This document shows, in pieces, positions 1 through 7,226 of a stretch of 17,440 nucleotides of DNA (position 1 is its first letter; every line of letters starts with the position of its first letter). The translations under genes and the position numbers were made by a program. The notes below the pieces were generated by a model that did not search any database, was not told the origin of the DNA, and saw only the letters and a list, made by a program, of their open reading frames with translations. The stretch comes from Nitrososphaerota archaeon (GTDB taxonomy: Archaea > Thermoproteota > Nitrososphaeria > Nitrososphaerales > Gagatemarchaeaceae), in assembly GCA_005877365.1 (NCBI GenBank), contig VBPP01000130.1, positions 1,038-18,477 on the forward strand, read 5' to 3'.

Positions 1-1706
1 GAGGCGTTTATGCAGGCCCCTCCCGTAGTGACGGTTGCCCTGCTCGCCCATGCCCCCCATCCGTACGGTGCCTGCTGCGTGTCTCCCTCCATCACCCTGA
101 CATCCTCGAAGTTCACTCCCAGGGCATCTGATATTATCTGCGCGAAGATCGTCTCGTGCGCCTGACCCTGTCCTGACATCCCGAGTTGCGCCGTGACCTT
201 CCCCGAGGGGTCCGCGGTAAGTCGGCAGGATTCCCAACCACCGACGGCCCAACCCAACGGCCCTTGAAGACGTCCAGAACCTGGCGCTGTGTACTCCACG
301 TAAGAAGCCAACCCCAGTCCCAGTGTCTTTCCCTCTTTTCTCAATCTCGCCTGCTCCTTCCTTAGCTCGTGGTAGTTTGAGATGGTCAGCGTCCGGTTCA
401 GCACATCCTTGTAGTTCCCCGTGTCGTACAGCACCCCTATCGGCGTTGTCCAGGGCATATCCTTGACGTCTATCATATTCTTCAGCCTGATCTCCTCCGG
501 CCCAATCTCCAGCTTCCTCGCGATGATGTCCATCATTCGCTCGATGACATACGCGGCGACGGGTCTCCCGAAACCTCTGTGGGGGCCACACGGGGCCTTG
601 TTCGTAACTACACACAGCAGGTCGAAATCATAGTTGCGCAGCTTGTACGGCCCGGGCAGCGAGGCCGCCGTAAGCATCGCGGGTTGAACCTCAGTCCAGA
701 ACGTGCCCGAGACTCCGAAATCGGCGACGATCTTGTCTCTGACCGCAAGCAGAGTCCCATCCTTCTTCACGGCACAATCGATGTAGTGCACCTGTTGCCT
801 TTCGTGCCCCGCGGTCAGCATGTGCTCGTTCCTGTTCTCGTACCATTTCACTGGCCTTCCGAGCTTCATCGAGAGGATTACAACCGATACCTCATCCTGG
901 AAGACGGCCGACTTGATTCCAAATCCCCCGCCGACGTTTGGAGCGACCACACGTATCCTATTCTCAGGGTAATCCAGAACCTGAGCCAGGAATGTCCTGA
1001 GGACGTGAGGAAATTGCGTCGAAGCCCAGACATGCAGGGTGTCCTTCTCCTTGTCGTAGTCGGCAAGCATGGCTCTGGTTTCTATCGGGGTGGGGGAGTA
1101 TCGGTGACTCACGAGTCTCTCGCTGAGGACGAGGTCTGCTTCCTTGAAGGCCATCTCCGTCCCCCCGCTGCGGAACTCTTCACGGTAGAGCACGTTGTCA
1201 CCCCAATCCTCGTACAGTAACGGCGCCTCCGGCTCAAGAGCTCTCTCCGCATCTACAACGGTCGGGAGCGGCTCATACTCCAATTCTACGAGCTCAACGG
1301 CATCCTCAGCAATCGCCCGGGAACTGGCGGCCACGGCAGCGACAGGCTCCCCGACATACCGAACCTTCTCCTTGGCAAGCGAGAATCTCTCAGGAGTTCT
1401 TAGCCCGGGCTTGTTCATCCATGAAACGAGTTGTCTCGCCGCCTCCCTCCCCGTCATGACCCAAACGACACCCTCCAGTTGGAGAGCCCTGCTCGCATCT
1501 ATCTTCTTTATTCTCGCGTGAGAATAGGGGCTCCTGACAAAGGCGGCGTAGAGCATGTCGGGCAGCTTGATGTCGTCTGTGAAGATCCCCGCGCCTTTCA
1601 GCAACGGGACGTCTTTTCCTGGCTTGACACTCTTCCCGACCATCGTCTTCTCAGCGAGCTCGCTGTGAATCTTGGGAATCGTGATCGACGCTTCCGTGGT
1701 GGACAA
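1..1706 (-). CDS. Xanthine dehydrogenase-family molybdenum hydroxylase, large (Mo-pterin) subunit, 3'-truncated by window edge
   Basis: This is the catalytic Mo-pterin-binding subunit of an XDH/aldehyde oxidase/CoxL-family hydroxylase, which normally partners a FAD subunit and a 2Fe-2S subunit (neither is in view). About 568 codons are open from a TTG at 1706 to the left edge; the family usually has 750-800 residues, so the C-terminal part, including the catalytic glutamate motif, lies outside. Visible landmarks are the opening MVGKSVKPGKDVPLLKGAG, the STQFPH segment near residue 229, NVGGGFGIK near 257, the active-site loop CGPHRGFGRP near 373-381, and GWGAWASRATVTTGGAC at the edge. The loop lacks the AYxCSFR cysteine motif of form I CO dehydrogenase, so the substrate is not CO by that criterion. 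The start is uncertain: TTG 1706 keeps an in-frame lead that reads like coding sequence, while ATG 1643 starts exactly at the conserved domain. An in-frame TAG sits at 1718-1716. Family is certain, substrate unknown. Confidence 0.9.
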   Translation of the reverse strand, partial: MSTTEASITIPKIHSELAEKTMVGKSVKPGKDVPLLKGAGIFTDDIKLPDMLYAAFVRSPYSHARIKKIDASRALQLEGVVWVMTGREAARQLVSWMNKPGLRTPERFSLAKEKVRYVGEPVAAVAASSRAIAEDAVELVELEYEPLPTVVDAERALEPEAPLLYEDWGDNVLYREEFRSGGTEMAFKEADLVLSERLVSHRYSPTPIETRAMLADYDKEKDTLHVWASTQFPHVLRTFLAQVLDYPENRIRVVAPNVGGGFGIKSAVFQDEVSVVILSMKLGRPVKWYENRNEHMLTAGHERQQVHYIDCAVKKDGTLLAVRDKIVADFGVSGTFWTEVQPAMLTAASLPGPYKLRNYDFDLLCVVTNKAPCGPHRGFGRPVAAYVIERMMDIIARKLEIGPEEIRLKNMIDVKDMPWTTPIGVLYDTGNYKDVLNRTLTISNYHELRKEQARLRKEGKTLGLGLASYVEYTAPGSGRLQGPLGWAVGGWESCRLTADPSGKVTAQLGMSGQGQAHETIFAQIISDALGVNFEDVRVMEGDTQQAPYGWGAWASRATVTTGGACINA

Positions 1707-1747
1707 TGGCGGGCTCTAACCTTCAGGATGTCGCTCGAGGTTTTCGT

Positions 1748-1756
1748 CTATTAATT
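1748..1756. promoter_or_regulatory. Possible TATA-like element between the Mo-hydroxylase and SBP1 genes
   Basis: The AT-rich core CTATTAATT lies in the 150-200-bp divergent gap. Read on the minus strand it gives ATTAATAG about 45 nt upstream of TTG 1706. Read on the plus strand it lies about 23 nt upstream of the ATG at 1774. It is the only TATA-like stretch I see in this gap. Assignment to either gene is inference and weak. Confidence 0.3.
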
Positions 1757-1780
1757 CGTTGTTCACTCCGACGATGAGGG

Positions 1781-1794
1781 TTGCGATTTCGCAA
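1781..1794. repeat. 14-bp palindrome, possible operator
   Basis: The arms TTGCGA and TCGCAA are perfect complements separated by TT. The site lies in the divergent gap between the Mo-hydroxylase and SBP1 genes, about 25 bp from the TATA-like element. A second short inverted repeat (GAGAG-CGA-CTCTC, 1835-1847) follows. A dyad of this size between divergent transport and catabolic genes suits a dimeric transcription factor, but no binding protein is encoded in view. Confidence 0.4.
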
Positions 1795-1905
1795 TCCAAA
1801 AGAAAATCCGCCTAGTCTGTTCAAGATCACACACGAGAGCGACTCTCTCACAAACGCATACCGGGTATCTCGAGGATCGGCGTCGTAATTGTTGTAATCG
1901 CTATC

Positions 1906-3135
1906 TTGGTCGTTGCCGGGGGTGTTGGGTACTTCTACCTCACGGCCACCCCTCCTGCGACGAAAGGGTCCACCCTGAAGATAGGGATGACTCTATCGCA
2001 GTCGGGGATCTTTGCTTCTCTCGATGGCAACTACACTCACTTCAACGACGCATGGCAGAGTTACGTGAATTCCCACGGCGGGCTTGCCGACGGTAGCGGC
2101 GTTCACCATAACGTCACGATAATCTGGTACGATGATCAGAGCCAACACGACCTTGCGGTTAGCCAGTATCACAAGCTTGCCGAGCAGGATAACGTGGACT
2201 TTCTCATCAGTCCATACAGTGCGGATATCGGGAAAGACCTGATTCCGATAGCTCAAGCGGACAAGGTTCCGATAATTATGGCTGAGGCGTCGACCGCAGG
2301 CATGTGGGTGCCCAGCAACCCGCATGACTGGGCCGTGACCTCAATGGTGCCCTACTGGCAGGTCGACTTTACAACCGGGTGGAGCGGGGGCTACTTCTCG
2401 ATGCTGAAGCAGCTGATAACCGGGAACCCGAACACAAGCCCCAAGACGATCGCGCTTGTCGGCTGGGACATAACATGGGCAAACGACGATTTCAATAGCT
2501 CCCTGCACCTCGCACCCCAGGCAGGCTTGAGCGTGGTGTACCAGAAGCTACTTCAGCCTGACTTTACCGACCCAGTCGCGGGATTCCAGGCAATAATTCC
2601 TGCCCTCAAGTCCGCCAACCCGGATATCGTATACCTCGCGACGTTTGGTCCCGTTGCCGCGCTCTGGATGAAGGCGGCGAGCCAGTCCGGCTTCCAACCC
2701 AAGCAGTGGCACACGATAGAGTGGGGGGCTGCCTTCGCCTCTATCACGGGCCCACTGCTCGCGTCGCATACGACGACAGAGGCGTTCTGGACTCCCTCGT
2801 TCAGCTCGCAGCAGGGAAGCAGTTTTGCTGATGAAGCCCTCTTCAACCAGTTGCTCACCAAAGCGGGAGTCACATGGTACAACTTCCAGAACATAGAGCT
2901 GAGAATGATAATCTTTCAAATGATAGCGAAAGCCGTCTCCCAAGCTAGCAGCGCGACTAGAGCGAACCTAAACACCGCACTCCACCAGCTCAACATGCCG
3001 ACCGTTGGTGGACAGCTTGTCGTCCAGTCACAAGGGTATGGCACGATAGGACTGGTTCCCGTGCAGTGGCAGAACGGACGCATTCAGACCCTGTTTCCGT
3101 CGAGCCTGGCAAACGCCACGTACGTGTTCCCATAA
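1906..3135 (+). CDS. HAAT-type ABC transporter substrate-binding protein (SBP1); start unresolved
   Basis: Periplasmic-binding-protein type 1 receptor of the Liv/urea/amide class that would deliver an amino-acid-like ligand to LivH1-LivM1 outside the membrane. From TTG 1906 it has 409 residues. The mature domain begins near KIGMTLSQSG and continues with family features such as VDFLISPYSADIG and NPDIVYLATFGP. There is no lipobox cysteine; a membrane anchor followed by a Thr/Pro-rich linker (TATPPATKG) takes its place. TTG 1906 cuts this anchor in half: the same frame is open upstream to a TAG at 1813-1815 and reads RIPGISRIGVVIVVIAIL directly before it, with no ATG, GTG or TTG in that stretch. 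The true N-terminus is probably near 1852-1870 with an unusual start, or the leader carries an error or mutation. An ATG at 1774 is in frame but ends at that TAG. The gene is followed 8 nt later by the permease gene. Family certain, ligand unknown. Confidence 0.88.
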   Translation: MVVAGGVGYFYLTATPPATKGSTLKIGMTLSQSGIFASLDGNYTHFNDAWQSYVNSHGGLADGSGVHHNVTIIWYDDQSQHDLAVSQYHKLAEQDNVDFLISPYSADIGKDLIPIAQADKVPIIMAEASTAGMWVPSNPHDWAVTSMVPYWQVDFTTGWSGGYFSMLKQLITGNPNTSPKTIALVGWDITWANDDFNSSLHLAPQAGLSVVYQKLLQPDFTDPVAGFQAIIPALKSANPDIVYLATFGPVAALWMKAASQSGFQPKQWHTIEWGAAFASITGPLLASHTTTEAFWTPSFSSQQGSSFADEALFNQLLTKAGVTWYNFQNIELRMIIFQMIAKAVSQASSATRANLNTALHQLNMPTVGGQLVVQSQGYGTIGLVPVQWQNGRIQTLFPSSLANATYVFP

Positions 3136-3143
3136 CGTTCGAA

Positions 3144-4067
3144 TTGACGGATATCGCCCTACTGGGAGGGACCATCATAGATGGTCTCCTGCTCGGGGGG
3201 ATCTACGCGTTAGCGGCTCTTGGAATCTCTCTTACCTTCTCGGTGACGAACCTCCTCAATCTCGCTCACGGGAACCTCATCATGATGGGCGCGGTGCTCA
3301 CCTTCGTCTTCTACAGCCTCTTGGGTGGATCGGCACTGGGACCCCTCGCCTTGTTGGCGACTCTGCTCCTCGTGCTTCTAGCCTTCACTGCTCTTGGAGC
3401 GACTATCGAATATGGTCTTGTCAGACCGATTCTCAACAACTTCTCAGACATCCTGATCAGTGGTATCCTCGTCACGGTCGGTCTCGCCCTTCTCTTGCAG
3501 GATGTTGGCGCCTACATCCTCGTGAAGGACCCGGCCAATTTTTCCAGGAGCACCACGATCTCATTGACGCTACCCTTCATCAACTCCGTGGTGGTGGGGG
3601 GATACTACTTCGCTTCCTCGAAACTCTTCTCCATGATCGTGATTGTGGCCGCGAGCGTGGGGCTCTACCTCTTCTTCAAGAGAACATACCTTGGGATGGC
3701 GATGCGTTCTATCTCCCAGGACAGGGACGCCGCGGCCGTGGTTGGCGTCAACCTGAGAAGGATCTCCGTCATCACATTCACGATAGGCACACTCTTCGCC
3801 GGATTCGCCGGGTTCATCCTAGTCATCGACCAGACCCCCGACCCAGCGCTTGGGTTAGGCTACACGATCAAACTTCTTACAATCATGGTCCTGGGAGGTG
3901 TGAAGAGCCCGCTCGGCCCGGTCGCGGGCGGCCTACTCCTGGGCGTGATTGAACTTCTCGTTGCCTCCATATTCGGGGCTTACTGGGTTAGCGCCGTCTC
4001 CTTGATCATCCTGATCTCGATCTTACTAATCAGTCCAACGGGATTGACGGGAAGAAGGATCAGATAG
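3144..4067 (+). CDS. livH: HAAT-type ABC transporter permease, LivH-like (system 1)
   Basis: Integral membrane permease that pairs with LivM1 to form the translocation pore for the ligand caught by SBP1. The product has about 307 residues and is almost entirely hydrophobic helices. It carries the family's early signature LTFSVTNLLNLAHGNLIMMGA and the cytoplasmic coupling loop AMRSISQDRDAAAVVGVN that docks on the ATPases. I prefer TTG 3144, 8 nt after the SBP1 stop, because it starts just before the first helix (TDIALLGGTIIDGLLLGGIY). The in-frame ATG at 3066 would add 26 residues that overlap the end of the SBP1 gene and do not resemble the family. No Shine-Dalgarno motif is visible, consistent with coupling to SBP1 translation. 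The stop touches the next TTG (4068). Confidence 0.93.
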   Translation: MTDIALLGGTIIDGLLLGGIYALAALGISLTFSVTNLLNLAHGNLIMMGAVLTFVFYSLLGGSALGPLALLATLLLVLLAFTALGATIEYGLVRPILNNFSDILISGILVTVGLALLLQDVGAYILVKDPANFSRSTTISLTLPFINSVVVGGYYFASSKLFSMIVIVAASVGLYLFFKRTYLGMAMRSISQDRDAAAVVGVNLRRISVITFTIGTLFAGFAGFILVIDQTPDPALGLGYTIKLLTIMVLGGVKSPLGPVAGGLLLGVIELLVASIFGAYWVSAVSLIILISILLISPTGLTGRRIR

Positions 4068-4115
4068 TTGGATGAAACAGAATTAGGGTCGAAGAGAAGG
4101 AGAGGGCTGCTACCG

Positions 4116-5090
4116 ATGTGGGCGGCTCGCTTCAAGCGAGCGCTGTACCTTCTCATACCACTCGCTATCATCGCGGCGCTCCTTCCAAGTTTCCTGAACA
4201 CCTACATAATCGGAAGCGTAATCTTTCTTTTCATCATCTACTCGGTTCTTGCACTGAGCTACGATTTCCTCGCCGGATTCGCCGGATACATGAACCTGGG
4301 GCACATCGTCTTCTTCGGCATTGGTGCCTACGTAGCTGCCATCATCTTCAAGAAACTCGCGCTGCCCCTCGTTGTGGGTGTGGTTGCAGCACCGGTGGTG
4401 GTTGCAGGCTTTGCTCTTCTCTTCAGCTTCCCGCTCTTCCGATTGAAAGGATTCTACTTTGCCGTCGCGGGTCTAGCTTTCGTTGAGCTCTCAAACCTGA
4501 TCGTGGCATCCATGAACGCACAACCGATAACAAACGGGTTCAACGGCATCTCGTTCGTGCAGGACGACGTGGTCTTGCCCTACTATGCCGCGCTCGCTCT
4601 GGTAGTCCTCTCCATACTCCTCTCTTTGGGCATAGCGGATTCCAAGTTTGGTTTGGCACTGCGGTCGATAAGGGAAGATGAAGAGGTTGCCGACAGCGTC
4701 GGGATAAACGTACCGCGTACGAAGAGGCTCGCCCTCATCTTAAGCGGTGCGATCGCAGGACTGGATGGTGCGGTTTACTTCTGGGGGCGGGGCGCGATCA
4801 GTCCTTCGGCTGCCTTCGGATTCGATCTGGCCTTCATACCGATAACTCTCGCGTTGATGGGGGGGACTGGTACGATCTTGGGGCCAATTCTAGGAGGGGC
4901 GATCTACATCTACCTGCAGTACTACGCCATCAGTTTTCTTGCGACCTTTCTCCCCGGGACGGTCTACTTTCCAAACGCGACCATAGGGCTCATCCTGATA
5001 ATTGTCGGATTGTTCGCTCCGAGGGGAATAGTGGGTTCCCTACGTGTGCAGAGGCTCTTCCGGAGACTCTACGTTGAGATGACGAAATGA
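4116..5090 (+). CDS. livM: HAAT-type ABC transporter permease, LivM-like (system 1)
   Basis: Second membrane permease of importer 1. With ATG 4116 it has 324 residues, the usual LivM size. It shows the family signature GYMNLGHIVFFGIGAY in the second helix region and the ATPase-coupling loop ALRSIREDEEVADSVGIN. ATG 4116 follows a strong purine-rich Shine-Dalgarno (GGAGAGGG, 4099-4106) at about 9 nt. A TTG at 4068, abutting the LivH1 stop, is in frame and would add a 16-residue charged lead, so it remains an alternative. The gene ends 4 nt from the convergent LivF1 stop, with no visible hairpin between them. It forms one transcription unit with SBP1 and LivH1. Confidence 0.92.
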   Translation: MWAARFKRALYLLIPLAIIAALLPSFLNTYIIGSVIFLFIIYSVLALSYDFLAGFAGYMNLGHIVFFGIGAYVAAIIFKKLALPLVVGVVAAPVVVAGFALLFSFPLFRLKGFYFAVAGLAFVELSNLIVASMNAQPITNGFNGISFVQDDVVLPYYAALALVVLSILLSLGIADSKFGLALRSIREDEEVADSVGINVPRTKRLALILSGAIAGLDGAVYFWGRGAISPSAAFGFDLAFIPITLALMGGTGTILGPILGGAIYIYLQYYAISFLATFLPGTVYFPNATIGLILIIVGLFAPRGIVGSLRVQRLFRRLYVEMTK

Positions 5091-5094
5091 CTAT

Positions 5095-5805
5095 CTAAAC
5101 CCCAAGGTACGCAGTCCTGACGTATTCATTCTTCAACATGTCACCACCACCACCTGACCGCGTTATGCGTCCGTTTTCGAGTATGTAGGCCATCGAGCTC
5201 ATCGAGAGGGCTCTTCCGACGTCCTGTTCGACGACGATCACCGTGATGCCGGCCTGCCTTATTGAGGAGATGCCTTCAAAGATTCTTGAGACAATCAGTG
5301 GAGCGAGACCAGCTGAAGGTTCATCGAGCATCAGGAGCTTAGGCCTTGACATGAGCGCCCTACCAATCGCAACCATCTGGGCTTCGCCGCCCGATAAGGT
5401 TCTAGCCTTCTGTCTGGACCTCTCCCTCAGTATGGGGAAGGTCTTGTACACCCTCTCCACCTCCTCATCGTGAAACTTTCGCGCATGGGAAGGAAACGAG
5501 CCCATTCGCAGGTTCTCCTCGACGCTGAAATCCGGGAAGAGGTGTCGTCCCTCTGGCGCATATGCGACGCCCGCATCCACGACCCTGTCGGTAGGCAGGC
5601 CGTCGATCCTCTTCCCGTCATAGAGAATCTCCCCCGACCTGGGTAATACAAGTCCCATTATGGTCTTGAGCAGGGTGCTCTTTCCGGCACCGTTTGACCC
5701 CATGAGCGTCGCAATCGAGCCGGATTCCACGGTGAGAGAGATGTCCCAGAGCGCCTGAATCTCCCCGTAGAAGACGTTGACGTTTCTCATTTCAAGACTT
5801 GGCAT
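5095..5805 (-). CDS. livF: HAAT-type ABC transporter ATPase, LivF-like (system 1)
   Basis: Cytoplasmic ATP-hydrolysing subunit, 236 residues from ATG 5805, matching the usual LivF length. Visible motifs are Walker A GSNGAGKST (36-44), the Q-loop region, signature LSGGE, Walker B LLMLDEP, and VVEQD, in which glutamine replaces the H-loop histidine as is usual in LivF proteins. It ends with the family tail AYLGV. ATG 5805 is preceded by GGTG at 6 nt spacing; GTG 5814 is an in-frame alternative without such a site. Either start lies inside the 3' end of livG1, so the pair is probably translationally coupled. It runs opposite to SBP1-LivH1-LivM1, with which it should form importer 1 on proximity grounds. 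Confidence 0.93.
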   Translation of the reverse strand: MPSLEMRNVNVFYGEIQALWDISLTVESGSIATLMGSNGAGKSTLLKTIMGLVLPRSGEILYDGKRIDGLPTDRVVDAGVAYAPEGRHLFPDFSVEENLRMGSFPSHARKFHDEEVERVYKTFPILRERSRQKARTLSGGEAQMVAIGRALMSRPKLLMLDEPSAGLAPLIVSRIFEGISSIRQAGITVIVVEQDVGRALSMSSMAYILENGRITRSGGGGDMLKNEYVRTAYLGV

Positions 5806-6517
5806 AGTCCGCACCCAGATAGACGGCTACAACGTCCTTGTTTGCCATGATCGTTTCGGGCGTCCCTTCCGCTAGCTTCAACCCCGCATGCAGGACAATC
5901 ACCCTTCTCGACACGCTCATGATAGCCTTCATCACATGCTCGACTACAAGCACCGTTGCGCCTTCCTTGCTTACCCTCCTAATCAGCTCGATGAACCTCT
6001 CTATCTCAACCGAATTTAGGCCGGCCATTGGCTCGTCGAGCAGCAGAAGCCTGGGACCAGAGGCGAGCGCCCTCGCCACCTCCACCATCTTTCTTTGTTC
6101 TATCGGGAGCGTCCTTACGAGTAGATTCCGCTTTGCATCAAGCTCAGTGATCTTGAGGACATGGTCGATTCTCCCGCTGACGCCGGAGTGCCTCGCATGA
6201 CCGAAGAGCGCCCCGACCCTGACATTCTCTTCGACAGTATAGTTCAGGAAGGGACGGACCAACTGAAACGTTCGGGAGACGCCTAGTCTGACGATTTCGT
6301 GGGGGGTCAGACCGACTATCTCCAGCCCATTAAGGAAGACCGTTCCCGAGGTAGGCTTCTGCAAACCCGTGATGATGTTAAACAAGGTACTCTTTCCAGC
6401 CCCGTTGGCTCCAATCAGCCCCACGATTTCGCCCTGCTCGATCGCGAACGAAACTTCTTTCAAGGCTACAAGGCCGCCGAAGTCCATGGTCACTCCGCGC
6501 ACCTCTAGCAGGGCCAA
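5792..6517 (-). CDS. livG: HAAT-type ABC transporter ATPase, LivG-like (system 1)
   Basis: ATPase partner of LivF1, about 241 residues from TTG 6517. It opens with ALLEVRGVTMDFGGLVAL, a typical LivG start, and has Walker A GANGAGKST, Walker B LLLLDEP, and VVEH with the H-loop histidine. The LivG-specific segment SRTFQLVRPFLNYTVEENV is present. The signature region reads LPIEQRKMVEVARAL rather than LSGGQ, a degenerate form often seen in LivG. I chose TTG 6517 because a GGTGGTG Shine-Dalgarno lies about 5 nt upstream and the protein then begins at the conserved strand. An in-frame start at 6610 adds 31 residues unlike the family. The gene is transcribed divergently from ridA and overlaps livF1 at its end. 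Confidence 0.92.
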   Translation of the reverse strand: MALLEVRGVTMDFGGLVALKEVSFAIEQGEIVGLIGANGAGKSTLFNIITGLQKPTSGTVFLNGLEIVGLTPHEIVRLGVSRTFQLVRPFLNYTVEENVRVGALFGHARHSGVSGRIDHVLKITELDAKRNLLVRTLPIEQRKMVEVARALASGPRLLLLDEPMAGLNSVEIERFIELIRRVSKEGATVLVVEHVMKAIMSVSRRVIVLHAGLKLAEGTPETIMANKDVVAVYLGADYAKS

Positions 6518-6547
6518 AGCTACACCACCCTCTCCACCGCAGACTAA

Positions 6548-6632
6548 AGAATCTGGCAGTCGAGATGCCCCGCCAATCCAGGCCGCATGCAAAGGCAACC
6601 CTCTCCACATCTAATGAGGATGACCAGATTCT
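6548..6632. repeat. Widely spaced 9-bp perfect inverted repeat in the livG1-ridA divergent region
   Basis: AGAATCTGG at 6548-6556 is the exact reverse complement of CCAGATTCT at 6624-6632. The 67-bp spacing would allow two protein-bound half-regions to loop, or a long stem in RNA. The left arm overlaps a weak TATA-like run for livG1 on the minus strand. A chance 9-bp match is possible. Confidence 0.3.
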
Positions 6633-6638
6633 CTCTAT

Positions 6639-6700
6639 GATGGCCCTAACCTAAGATGGCCCTGTAGATGCTTGACAGACTATGTACCGGGGCCCTAGTA
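6639..6700. promoter_or_regulatory. Cluster of GGCCCT repeats, candidate regulator sites
   Basis: GATGGCCCT occurs at 6639-6647 and again at 6655-6663, a 16-bp repeat period. GGCCCTA recurs at 6691-6697 inside a 16-bp partly symmetric site (6685-6700; symmetric TAC...GGGCCC...GTA). The cluster sits between livG1 and ridA. Repeats of this kind are compatible with a multi-site operator, but no consensus that I recognise is matched. Confidence 0.35.
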
Positions 6701-6740
6701 AGTTTGTTGATCGAATCCCAGAGCCTCGAAACCATCATAT

Positions 6741-6759
6741 CCTCCGTCCTGCGGAGGTG
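6741..6759 (+). promoter_or_regulatory. Hairpin that contains the ridA Shine-Dalgarno
   Basis: CCTCCG (6741-6746) and CGGAGG (6752-6757) form a perfect 6-bp stem with a 5-nt loop. The right arm is the core of the strong Shine-Dalgarno GGAGGTG (6753-6759), 5 nt before ATG 6765. In RNA this could mask the ribosome site; in DNA it is also a dyad. A weak TATA-like CATCATAT at 6733-6740 would start transcription downstream of the hairpin, so which reading holds depends on the transcript 5' end. Confidence 0.5.
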
Positions 6760-6764
6760 TATTC

Positions 6765-7157
6765 ATGAGAGAGAAGAGGAAACGTGTCTCCGCAGAAACA
6801 CCTTGGGAGGACGTTATGGGTTACTGTCGTGCGGTAAGATACGGTGACATGATCTCGGTGTCCGGGACCGCCGCGTCGGATAGGAATGGCAAGATAATCG
6901 GGAAAGGCGATGCATACGCTCAGATGGTCTATGCAATAAAGAAGATTGAGGCTGCTCTCCGTGGACTCGGAGGGTCCCTCGATGATGTCGTGAGGACAAG
7001 GATATTCACAAGTGACGTATCAAAGTGGCCCGAGATAGCCAAGGCGCATAAGGAATACTTCGGAACTGCACGGCCCGCGAACACGACGGTGCAGGTCTCA
7101 GGGTTCATCGACCCAGACATCCTGGTCGAGGTTGAGGTAGAAGCAGCGGTGACGTAG
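6765..7157 (+). CDS. ridA: RidA (YjgF/YER057c/UK114) family imine/enamine deaminase
   Basis: 130-residue member of the RidA family, which hydrolyses reactive 2-imino and enamine intermediates made by PLP lyases and flavin amino-acid oxidases. It has the family core SVSGTAASDRNGKIIGKGD, the helix AIKKIEAALRGLGGSLDDVV, and the C-terminal block ARPANTTVQVSGFIDPDILV followed by EVEVEAAV. The arginine of the ARPANTTV block corresponds to the substrate-carboxylate arginine of RidA, and the acidic EVE run to the active-site glutamate region. Start ATG 6765 has a strong Shine-Dalgarno. Its position just before a threonine-synthase-fold enzyme, and in the same block as an FAD amine oxidoreductase, fits a role in clearing their imine products. 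RutC-type activity next to the LLM enzyme is an alternative. Confidence 0.93.
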   Translation: MREKRKRVSAETPWEDVMGYCRAVRYGDMISVSGTAASDRNGKIIGKGDAYAQMVYAIKKIEAALRGLGGSLDDVVRTRIFTSDVSKWPEIAKAHKEYFGTARPANTTVQVSGFIDPDILVEVEVEAAVT

Positions 7158-7190
7158 CAACAATAAGCATCACCCGTTCACCAACGAATC

Positions 7191-7200
7191 TTCTTAATAG
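7191..7200 (+). promoter_or_regulatory. TATA-like box upstream of the threonine-synthase-like gene
   Basis: TTCTTAATAG is centred about 30 nt upstream of TTG 7227, placing a start of transcription within a few nt of the start codon. No Shine-Dalgarno precedes that TTG, which fits a leaderless or near-leaderless mRNA. Confidence 0.45.
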
Positions 7201-7226
7201 CGACGACGGGCGCCGCCTCGAGTGTA

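Noticed and set aside
579..1220. 213-residue plus-strand open frame
   Set aside because: It is antisense to the Mo-hydroxylase coding frame, which carries clear family motifs; the plus frame has low-complexity, non-family content.
1..1706. Form I CO dehydrogenase (CoxL) assignment
   Set aside because: The active-site loop reads GPHRGFGRP and lacks the AYxCSFR cysteine motif.
3066..3143. ATG 3066 as start of livH1
   Set aside because: It overlaps the SBP1 coding end by 70 bp and adds a polar lead unlike LivH; TTG 3144 begins at the first helix.
6518..6610. 5' extension of livG1 to 6610
   Set aside because: The added residues do not resemble LivG, while TTG 6517 has a good ribosome site and a typical protein start.
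6672..6686. Bacterial-style promoter TTGACA...TATGTA
   Set aside because: Spacing between the two elements is only a few bp, and the other promoters in the window are archaeal TATA type.
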